Shown: in pieces, positions 1-6,306 of the stretch | How positions within the stretch are numbered: position 1 is the stretch's first letter | Layout of the letters: each line of letters starts with the position of its first letter | Source of the DNA: Candidatus Altarchaeales archaeon | GTDB lineage: Archaea; Altiarchaeota; Altiarchaeia; IMC4; SCGC-AAA252-I15 | Direction of reading: 5' to 3' | Assembly (NCBI GenBank): GCA_016867655.1 | Contig: VGJA01000059.1 | Coordinates: 1-6,706, forward strand | DNA length: 6,706 bases | The notes under the pieces: generated by a model | The model's database searches: none | What the model saw: only the letters and a program-made list of their open reading frames with translations | Told to the model about the DNA's origin: nothing | Program-made: the position numbers and the translations under genes

Positions 1-2
1 TA

Positions 3-776
3 GTGAGAAGCCGGAGCAAGGTAACCAAGGAAGTTATAGAGGCAGGCAAAAACCTTAAGGTGATTGCCAGAGCTGGAGTCGGCTTGGACAACGTGGACGT
101 TGAAACAGCCAAAGCAAAAAAAATAGAAGTCTACAACGCCCCTGAATCGCTCACAATCTCTGTTGCAGAATTGGCTTTAGGCTTGATGATAGCAATCTCT
201 AGGAGAATATGCTTTGCAGACCGCACTATGAGGGAAAACAAGTGGGAGAAGAAAGCCTGCACTGGCATGGAACTCCAAGGTAAAACCCTCGGCTTGATAG
301 GATTAGGCCGCATTGGAAGGGAGGTTGCATTAAGAGCGCACGCCATGGGCATGAAAGTCCTAGCTTATGATCCACTGGTGACAAAAGAGGACGCAAGGAA
401 ATACAACGCAGAGCTTGTGGAAGTGGACAGCCTGCTTGAGAACTCTGACATAATTTCACTGCACATTCCAGCCAACGACAAGACCAAAGGCTTCATGAGC
501 AAGGAAAGGCTTGAGAAGATGAAGAAAACAGCCTACTTGGTTAACACAGCCAGAGGCGCTGTCGTGGACGAAAAAGCATTGATTGAAGCACTGAAAAACG
601 GCACGATAAAGGGCGCCGCACTGGACGTGTTTGAAAAAGAGCCGCTTGAAGCCAGCGAGCTGGCAAAGTTGGACAATGTTGTTTTAACTCCGCACATCGG
701 CTCAGGCACCGAAGACGCGCAGAGGACTGCAGGCATGATGGTTGTTGAGAAGATTCACGCATATTTCGCAAAATAA
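3..776 (+). CDS. serA: D-3-phosphoglycerate dehydrogenase, short form (5'-truncated)
   Basis: NAD-dependent oxidation of 3-phosphoglycerate to 3-phosphohydroxypyruvate, the first step of cytosolic serine synthesis, is the likely role. Numbering from position 3, the visible 257 residues contain the substrate-site motif around RAGVGLDNVD (about 23-32), the Rossmann loop GLGRIG (100-105), an acidic residue ending the second strand (D123) that suits NAD, and the family's catalytic triad: R184 (NTARG), E213 (DVFEKEP) and H231 (TPHIG). The protein ends right after the catalytic domain, so there is no C-terminal ACT regulatory domain. The GTG at position 3 is probably an internal valine: family members are about 300 residues or longer and the N-terminal 40-50 residues are missing, so the gene begins upstream of the window. 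Glycerate dehydrogenase or another 2-hydroxyacid dehydrogenase is possible, because the family is hard to divide by sequence alone. Confidence 0.87.
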   Translation: MRSRSKVTKEVIEAGKNLKVIARAGVGLDNVDVETAKAKKIEVYNAPESLTISVAELALGLMIAISRRICFADRTMRENKWEKKACTGMELQGKTLGLIGLGRIGREVALRAHAMGMKVLAYDPLVTKEDARKYNAELVEVDSLLENSDIISLHIPANDKTKGFMSKERLEKMKKTAYLVNTARGAVVDEKALIEALKNGTIKGAALDVFEKEPLEASELAKLDNVVLTPHIGSGTEDAQRTAGMMVVEKIHAYFAK

Positions 777-904
777 AAAAAATCAAAAACGCTTTTGGAA
801 TGGGCGAATGAGCCCTGAATCCAGAGCGTGAAGCCTTCCCGCCTTCAATAGGGGCTTCATCCCCGAGCCCCCGAAGGGGTGAGGGGGTAAAAGGCCTTGA
901 AGCC
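777..904 (+). other. Hairpin-rich intergenic leader upstream of DP1
   Basis: No gene is supported here. After a purine-rich start (many A's directly after the TAA of the dehydrogenase), the region holds several short perfect inverted repeats: GGGC/GCCC (802-805 with 812-815), TGAAGCC/GGCTTCA (829-835 with 853-859), GGGG/CCCC (851-854 with 861-864), CCCC/GGGG (869-872 with 876-879, GAA loop) and AAGGC/GCCTT (891-895 with 902-906). Several are mutually exclusive, since GGCTTCA at 853-859 can also pair with TGAAGCC at 898-904. No T-run follows any hairpin, so it does not look like a + strand terminator. It may be a 5' untranslated leader of the polymerase genes or a dispersed intergenic repeat; the sequence alone cannot decide. 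Confidence 0.5.
829..837 (+). repeat. 9-base direct repeat, copy 1
   Basis: TGAAGCCTT occurs here and again at 898-906, flanking the GC-rich hairpin block. Both copies are complementary over 7 bases to GGCTTCA at 853-859. Confidence 0.6.
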
Positions 905-906
905 TT
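898..906 (+). repeat. 9-base direct repeat, copy 2, overlapping the possible TTG start of DP1
   Basis: Second copy of TGAAGCCTT. Its last two bases are the first two of the in-frame TTG at 905-907, and its GCCTT half pairs with AAGGC at 891-895 in a 5-bp stem with a 6-base loop. The nearest in-frame ATG starts 8 bases after the repeat. Confidence 0.6.
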
Positions 907-913
907 GGTTAAG

Positions 914-2449
914 ATGACTGAATCTGATGCCAAGCAGAAGGCTCTTTCAAAGCTGACTGCAAACAATCTGATGGTAAGCCCGCACTGTCTAGAGGTCATT
1001 CTAGAGAAGAATATTGACTTGGACAATCTGATTAAAGAATCTTTGACAAGGCAGGTTTTCATCATAACTGACGAATTCCTGAGGGACTTCATAAAAGAAG
1101 ACGCTGAGCTGAGCAAGGCTGCTGAAGAATTGACAGGCAGCGAGCCGCAGGAGCCTGTTGTGGAGGTTTTGAAGTCAAAAAAGATTTTCGCAAAAGAGGT
1201 TGAGTCACAACTGGCTATAGACGAAAAGACGGACGTAACCGACAAGTCAACCTGCGACGGAACTCTGGAAAACTTTGTAGAATACTTTAATCAGAGATAT
1301 AACACAATAAGGGACATACTTAGGGAACGACCTGAATGCAGGACTGCAGTAACAGTAGAGGCTGCGAAAAAGCTGCAGGGAGAGAAGCTTAGGGTAATCT
1401 GCATGGTGACTGAAAGGAGGGAGAGCAAGAAGGGCCACATTTTTCTGGACGCTGAAGACCCGACGGGAAGCCTTACAGCATTGATTCCCTCAGACAAGGA
1501 AGACCTTAAAAAGATTTACAGCAGACTGCTTCTGGACGAGGTGGTAAGCCTTGAAGGCACTTTGAGGAACAACCTTTTTTTGGTAAGCGACATAACGCAG
1601 CCTGACATTCCCTACAACACAAAGCCCAAGACTTCGGAAGAAGAAGTCTATGCCGCATTCCTTTCCGACATACACGTCGGAAGCTACCTTTTCCTGGAGA
1701 AAGAGTTCTACAGATTCATCGACTGGCTTAAGGGCAAGGGGGAAAACCAGGAGATTGCTGAAAAAGTGAAGTACCTACTCATAGCCGGAGACCTGGTGGA
1801 CGGCATTGGAGTGTATCCGGAACAAGACAAAGAGCTTACAATTCCGGACATCTACAAGCAGTATTACTTTCTTGCCAAAATCCTGGAGGACATCCCGGAC
1901 TACATTGAAATCGTTGTTGGGATGGGCAACCACGACGCTGTGAGAGGCGCCGAGCCCCAGCCAAAGCTCAGCAGGGAAATCGGCGAGCCTCTTTACAGCC
2001 TGCCAAACGTCCATGTTGTCGGAAATCCTGTAATGCTGTCGATGCATGGCGTCAGGGCTTTGATGTACCACGGCACTTCCCTGGACACAATAATCGGAAA
2101 CTTGTCTGAATGCTCCTACACAGCCCCGGAAAAAGCCATGACACAGTATTTGATCAGAAGAAACCTAGTTCCAACCTACGGCGGAGACAAGAAAAGCGGG
2201 GACATGATTGCGCCGGAAAGCAGAGACTACCTCACCATAAAGGAGGTTCCGGAGATACTGCATTCAGGCCACGTGCACACCAACGGCTATGCGACATACA
2301 GGGGTGTGAAGTTAATAAACTCTGGGACCTTTCAGGCTAAGACAAAATACCAGGAGCAGCTGGGCCACCAGCCGACGCCTTGCAGGGTTCCGGTGATGAA
2401 TCTGATGAACCACGAGGTGTCGATACACTACTTCAGGGAAAATGGATGA
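914..2449 (+). CDS. polB: DNA polymerase D small subunit DP1 (3'-5' exonuclease)
   Basis: Small subunit of archaeal replicative polymerase D; in characterised relatives it supplies 3'-5' proofreading and anchors DP2. From ATG 914 it has 511 residues, a little shorter than Pyrococcus DP1 (over 600). In order: a helical N-terminal region (about 5-70), an acidic linker, an OB-fold region (about 160-230) and a calcineurin-like phosphoesterase domain (about 245-511). The metal-binding motifs are all present: SDIHVG (D252, H254), AGDLVDG (D293), GNHD (N339, H340), YHG (H386) and GHVH (H453, H455), so the nuclease is probably active. Start choice: the frame is open from a stop at 809-811, with only TTG 905 and ATG 914 as nearby starts. 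I prefer ATG, but TTG is possible and neither has a well-spaced Shine-Dalgarno. The stop overlaps the DP2 start by 8 bases. The symbol polB for this subunit should not be confused with family-B polymerase. Confidence 0.95.
   Translation: MTESDAKQKALSKLTANNLMVSPHCLEVILEKNIDLDNLIKESLTRQVFIITDEFLRDFIKEDAELSKAAEELTGSEPQEPVVEVLKSKKIFAKEVESQLAIDEKTDVTDKSTCDGTLENFVEYFNQRYNTIRDILRERPECRTAVTVEAAKKLQGEKLRVICMVTERRESKKGHIFLDAEDPTGSLTALIPSDKEDLKKIYSRLLLDEVVSLEGTLRNNLFLVSDITQPDIPYNTKPKTSEEEVYAAFLSDIHVGSYLFLEKEFYRFIDWLKGKGENQEIAEKVKYLLIAGDLVDGIGVYPEQDKELTIPDIYKQYYFLAKILEDIPDYIEIVVGMGNHDAVRGAEPQPKLSREIGEPLYSLPNVHVVGNPVMLSMHGVRALMYHGTSLDTIIGNLSECSYTAPEKAMTQYLIRRNLVPTYGGDKKSGDMIAPESRDYLTIKEVPEILHSGHVHTNGYATYRGVKLINSGTFQAKTKYQEQLGHQPTPCRVPVMNLMNHEVSIHYFRENG
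2435..2439 (+). promoter_or_regulatory. Putative ribosome binding site of DP2 inside the DP1 3' end
   Basis: AGGGA lies two bases before the DP2 ATG at 2442, closer than the usual spacing. A better match, GAGGTG at 2414-2419, lies 22 bases upstream with no in-frame start nearer to it. The 8-base overlap with the DP1 stop makes translational coupling or re-initiation a likely route to DP2 synthesis. Confidence 0.35.
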
Positions 2450-5400
2450 GGAAACGAAAAGATACTTCCAGGAACTGCAGAAGAGCATTGAGGCAGAATA
2501 CGCGCTGGCCAGGAACATAAGGCTGGGGAACATTGATCCAAGCCCTGAAGTGGAGGCGATTCCTGCCGGAGACCTTGCTGCGAGAGTGGAAGGGCTTGTA
2601 GGGCCGAAAGGCATTGCAGACCAAATCAGAAGGATGGGGAAGGACAACATAGCAAGCATAATAGACAGCATGCTGGAAGTCAGGCAGGGGATGAGCGTAG
2701 AGGAGATGGAGCCTCAGATAGACCAGTCTTTGAGAACCTCGCTTGCAATCTTGACTGAAGGCGTTGTGGCGGCGCCCATTGAGGGAATCTCCCACATCAA
2801 AGTAAAGAGCAACCCAGACGGAAGCAGGTATCTGAGCGTTTATTTTTCAGGCCCCATCAGAAGCGCGGGCGGAACAGCGCAGGGACTGGCTGTGTTGTGC
2901 GCAGACTACATCAGAAAGAAGTTCAGCCTGCAGGAGTACAGGCCGACAAACGACGAAATAGAGCGCTATGTGGAAGAAATAAAAATATACCACGAAAGGG
3001 CTGCGAGACTGCAGTATCAGCCTTCGGACAACGACATCAGAGTTATAGTAAAGAATGCGAACATCTGCGTTGACGGCGATCCGACAGAGCAGATTGAGGT
3101 CTCAATACACCGCGATTTGGAGAGGATTGAAACCAACCGCATCAGGGGGGGAATGTGCCTGGTCATCGCTGAAGGCGTTGCCCAGAAGGCGAGAAAGATA
3201 ATGAAGTTTGCGTCCAGTATGAACATGGACATGAGCTGGCTTGACACCCTGGGCAAAGACAAAAAAACGGAAGATGAAGTGAAGACGATAAAAAAATTCA
3301 TGGAAGAAATCGTCGGCGGCAGGCCGATATTCTCAGCCCCTTCGGCGAAAGGCGGCTTCAGACTCCGCTATGGGAGAAGCAGAGCATGCGGCATAATGGC
3401 TAAGGCAATCCATCCAGCAGTTATGATACTCATAGACAACTTTATTGCAACCGGAACCCAAGTCAAGGTGGAACACCCCGGAAAAGGTTGCGTCGTAACT
3501 TCTTGCGAAACAATAGAGGCCCCTGTCGTGAAGCTGAAGGATGGAAGCGTGATGAGGGTGGAGACTGTTGAAAAGGCTATTGAAGTCACAAAAGACGTTG
3601 CCGAAATCCTGTTTCTCGGAGACATACTGGTTCCATTCAACGACTTTTTGCAGACCAACACTCCGCTGTTTCCCGCAGGCTACTGCATGGAAGAATGGCT
3701 TGAAGACTTGGAAACCGCTGGAGCAGAAAAACCGCCAGAAGACATGACTTCAAGCCAGGCAGTAGAATTCTCGCTCGAACACAAGGTTCCGCTGCACCCA
3801 AGATACACTTACTACTGGAGCGACATAAACATCAGTGAATTGAAAACGCTGGCTGACTGGCTTTCCTCAGGAAAGATGGTTGAAGACAAACTCGTCTTAG
3901 ACCAAAACAACCCGAATGCGAAAAGAATCCTTGAAGTCATAGGATGCCCACACAAAATCGAGGAATACAAAGTCATCGTTGAGGAACACAAGCCGCTTAC
4001 TCTGCCGCTAGGAATTGCAGACAAAGCAGATTTTGACCTGAAAACCAGCGGAATGCTAGACGAAGAAAACGCGCTGAAACTAATCGAAAAAACATCCCCA
4101 ATAGCAATCAAAAACAAGTCTGGCACTTACATAGGCTGCAGGATGGGCCGGCCTGAAAAAGCCAAGGAAAGGAAGATGCAGCCGGCAGTCCACGTGCTGT
4201 TTCCAGTCGGGGAGGCAGGTGGCAGGGAGCGGAGCGTCAACACAGCAGCCCAGCAGAATGTCTTGGAGGTGGAATCAGCAGTATACAAATGCCCGAGATG
4301 CGGCGAAAGCTCGGTAAAACCAACCTGCCCCTCATGCGGCGAGAAAAACAGCGTCGAAAGGTACTGCAACTGCGGCTGGGCCGGCTTCTCAGACACATGC
4401 AAAAAATGCGGGGGAAAGGCGAGATACTACACGAAACACAACTTAAACATCAGGGAGCTCTGGCTTAAGGCGATTGAAAACGCCGGCAGAAGCATGGAAG
4501 TCAAAGGCGTCATGGGGATGATTTCCGAATACAAGATTCCGGAGCCGCTGGAGAAGGGGATTCTAAGGGCTGTGAATGACGTCTATGTGTTCAAAGACGG
4601 AACATTGAGGTTTGACGCCACCAACATTCCGTTAACCCATTTCAAGCCAAAGGAAATTGGAACCACAGTCGAGGAACTAAGGAAGCTGGGCTATACAAGA
4701 GACCACGACGGGAAGGAGCTGACAGACGTCGGCCAGGTTGTGGAACTGAAAACCCAGGACGTCATCATCCCAGAGTCTGGAGGAGAATACATGGTAAAAG
4801 TCTGCAAGTTCATGGACGACATGCTTGCAAAACTCTACAAAGCAAGGCCGTACTACAACATAAAGACTAAAGAAGAGCTTATTGGAAAACTCATAATGGG
4901 CCTAGCACCCCACACTTCAGCCGGAGTGATAGGCCGCATAATAGGGTTCACAAGAGCCAACGCCTGCTTCGCACACCCCTACTGGCATTCAGCCAAGAGA
5001 AGGGACGCAGACGGCGACGAAGACGCCTTCATGATGCTGCTAGACGTTTTGATAAACTTCTCTAGGAAGTATTTGCCTGAAACCAGAGGAGGCCAGATGG
5101 ACGCCCCGCTTGTTGTGATAACGAAAATAGACCCAAAGGAAGTTGACGATGAAGTACACAAGATGGAAATCGTCAGAAAATACCCCCAAGGATTCCTAAA
5201 GCAGACTTGGGAAAGACCCAACCCCTCGGAAGTGAAGATAAAGATTGTCAGAGACATCCTTGACAGCAACCCATACAGCGGCCTGGAATACACACACAAG
5301 TCTGAAGCAGTAGCCGGCCCAGTACTAGATACGCAGTACACTCAGCTGAAGACCATGAAGGAAAAAGTCGACGCGCAGCTTAAGGTAGCTGAGAAGATTC

Positions 5401-5750
5401 GCGCAGTAGACGAAAGAGAAGTCGCGGAACTGGTTTTGAACGCGCATTTCCTCAAAGACACCTACGGAAACTTGAGAACATTCAGCAGACAGCACTTCAG
5501 ATGCGTTAAATGCAACCAAAACTACCGCAGAATGCCTTTGAACGGCAAATGCGGCAAATGCGGCGGCAAACTAATCCTGACAGTAAGCCAAGGCAACATC
5601 AGCAAATACATAGAAATCTCAAAAGAAATTGCAGAAAAATACCACCTCTCAGACTACATCAAACAAAGACTCATGCTGATTGAAAACGAACTCATATCGC
5701 TGTTCACAAACGACCTAAGCAAACAAGCAAGTTTGGCGGAGTATATGTGA
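2442..5750 (+). CDS. polC: DNA polymerase D large subunit DP2 (catalytic)
   Basis: Catalytic subunit of archaeal replicative polymerase D, extending primers with dNTPs. Its 1102 residues are close to the usual size of an intein-free DP2. The N-terminal region includes the conserved GPIRSAGGTAQ segment (about 136-146). The first double-psi barrel region carries RMGRPEKAKERKM (567-579). A cysteine-rich insertion follows with C617/C620, C629/C632, C642/C644 and C653/C656. The second barrel region includes APHTSAG (H824) and the catalytic loop DADGDED (855-861). A second zinc module has C1021/C1024 and C1037/C1040. The C-terminus KQASLAEYM (1094-1102) resembles a PCNA-interacting peptide. Pyrococcus DP2, as I recall it, has NCDGDED in the loop, so D855 replaces the usual Asn. 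Start ATG 2442 overlaps the DP1 stop in another frame, implying one operon. The frame is uninterrupted. The symbol polC here is the archaeal one, not bacterial PolC. Confidence 0.97.
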   Translation: MDEETKRYFQELQKSIEAEYALARNIRLGNIDPSPEVEAIPAGDLAARVEGLVGPKGIADQIRRMGKDNIASIIDSMLEVRQGMSVEEMEPQIDQSLRTSLAILTEGVVAAPIEGISHIKVKSNPDGSRYLSVYFSGPIRSAGGTAQGLAVLCADYIRKKFSLQEYRPTNDEIERYVEEIKIYHERAARLQYQPSDNDIRVIVKNANICVDGDPTEQIEVSIHRDLERIETNRIRGGMCLVIAEGVAQKARKIMKFASSMNMDMSWLDTLGKDKKTEDEVKTIKKFMEEIVGGRPIFSAPSAKGGFRLRYGRSRACGIMAKAIHPAVMILIDNFIATGTQVKVEHPGKGCVVTSCETIEAPVVKLKDGSVMRVETVEKAIEVTKDVAEILFLGDILVPFNDFLQTNTPLFPAGYCMEEWLEDLETAGAEKPPEDMTSSQAVEFSLEHKVPLHPRYTYYWSDINISELKTLADWLSSGKMVEDKLVLDQNNPNAKRILEVIGCPHKIEEYKVIVEEHKPLTLPLGIADKADFDLKTSGMLDEENALKLIEKTSPIAIKNKSGTYIGCRMGRPEKAKERKMQPAVHVLFPVGEAGGRERSVNTAAQQNVLEVESAVYKCPRCGESSVKPTCPSCGEKNSVERYCNCGWAGFSDTCKKCGGKARYYTKHNLNIRELWLKAIENAGRSMEVKGVMGMISEYKIPEPLEKGILRAVNDVYVFKDGTLRFDATNIPLTHFKPKEIGTTVEELRKLGYTRDHDGKELTDVGQVVELKTQDVIIPESGGEYMVKVCKFMDDMLAKLYKARPYYNIKTKEELIGKLIMGLAPHTSAGVIGRIIGFTRANACFAHPYWHSAKRRDADGDEDAFMMLLDVLINFSRKYLPETRGGQMDAPLVVITKIDPKEVDDEVHKMEIVRKYPQGFLKQTWERPNPSEVKIKIVRDILDSNPYSGLEYTHKSEAVAGPVLDTQYTQLKTMKEKVDAQLKVAEKIRAVDEREVAELVLNAHFLKDTYGNLRTFSRQHFRCVKCNQNYRRMPLNGKCGKCGGKLILTVSQGNISKYIEISKEIAEKYHLSDYIKQRLMLIENELISLFTNDLSKQASLAEYM

Positions 5751-5754
5751 AACA

Positions 5755-5764
5755 TTATTTTAAA
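5755..5764 (+). promoter_or_regulatory. TATA-like box for the ferritin-like gene
   Basis: TTATTTTAAA is the most AT-rich stretch in the 40-base gap after DP2. Its centre is about 30 bases before the ATG at 5791, so initiation roughly 27 bases downstream would give a leaderless or very short leader, common in archaea. The lack of a clear Shine-Dalgarno before 5791 agrees with that. This is inference from spacing and composition only. Confidence 0.4.
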
Positions 5765-5790
5765 CAAAACATGGAAATAAGTATTGCAAG

Positions 5791-6288
5791 ATGACTGAAA
5801 ACCTGAAGGAGTGGACTTTGACTGCACTGGAAGGCGCCAGAAGGCTGGAGAAAGAAGGCTTTTTGTTTTACACAAAAGCCGGGTTCAAAACCCAGAACCA
5901 GAAGGGCAGGGAGATGTTTGACTTCCTGGCTGTGGAGGAGGCTAAACACTACAAGATAGTCGACAATATGGTAAAAACCTTTGGCGGGCAGACAAAAATT
6001 TTGGAGGAGGAAGCTGCCGAGGAAAGCGGCGTGTTCGCTGAAGCCAGAGGAGGCCGCCTGGATGAGAAGTCAGACAACCTGGATGCGTTGAACATCGGCA
6101 TACAGGCTGAACACAAGAGCATTGAACTTTACACCAGCATACACGACAAAACAGACAGCAAAGAACTGAAAAAAGCGATGAAAAAACTGATTCAAGAAGA
6201 AAAAAAGCATTTGTCCATACTGGAAACCGAAGCAGAGTTCATAACAGAAACAGGCGAATGGCACGACTTCAGGACAGTATCAATGTAG
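5791..6288 (+). CDS. Rubrerythrin-like ferritin-fold diiron protein
   Basis: A 165-residue single-domain protein of the rubrerythrin/ferritin-like family; characterised members reduce hydrogen peroxide or handle iron in the cytoplasm of anaerobes. The four-helix diiron signature is visible twice: E20-x6-Y27 followed by E50-x2-H53, then E107-x6-Y114 followed by E137-x2-H140. Helices are predicted around 6-31, 36-64, 95-119 and 122-151, joined by an acidic, glycine-containing linker (about 68-95). It ends soon after the fourth helix, and there are no cysteines at all, so the rubredoxin-type Fe(Cys)4 domain of classical rubrerythrin is absent and electrons would have to come from a separate partner. 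The start at 5791 is the natural one, 40 bases after DP2 with a TATA-like box between. The next gene begins 18 bases after its stop and may be co-transcribed. The exact substrate cannot be told from sequence. Confidence 0.88.
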   Translation: MTENLKEWTLTALEGARRLEKEGFLFYTKAGFKTQNQKGREMFDFLAVEEAKHYKIVDNMVKTFGGQTKILEEEAAEESGVFAEARGGRLDEKSDNLDALNIGIQAEHKSIELYTSIHDKTDSKELKKAMKKLIQEEKKHLSILETEAEFITETGEWHDFRTVSM

Positions 6289-6292
6289 AATA

Positions 6293-6299
6293 GATGAGG
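6293..6299 (+). promoter_or_regulatory. Putative ribosome binding site of the 3'-terminal gene
   Basis: GATGAGG lies 7 bases before the ATG at 6307, a suitable spacing, in the 18-base gap after the ferritin-like gene. It supports 6307 as a real start and joint transcription with the gene upstream. Confidence 0.45.
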
Positions 6300-6306
6300 C
6301 AACAGA

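Noticed and set aside
777..830. Possible terminator after the dehydrogenase gene
   Set aside because: The run after the stop is A-rich on the + strand, not T-rich, and the GGGC/GCCC hairpin at 802-815 is not followed by T's.
541..1245. Long minus-strand open frame (234 codons) across the dehydrogenase end, the gap and DP1
   Set aside because: It is antisense to two well-supported genes, is serine/phenylalanine-rich in the way of reverse-frame translations, has no recognisable domain, and crosses the hairpin-rich gap.
2433..2795. Minus-strand open frame of 120 codons over the DP2 start
   Set aside because: It is a shadow of DP2 with histidine/leucine/arginine-rich reverse-complement composition and no independent support.
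4980..5060. Possible intein at the DP2 catalytic loop, a known insertion site in some archaea
   Set aside because: The motif is contiguous with its normal flanks (HSAKRR before, DAFMMLLDVL after); no intein sequence is present.
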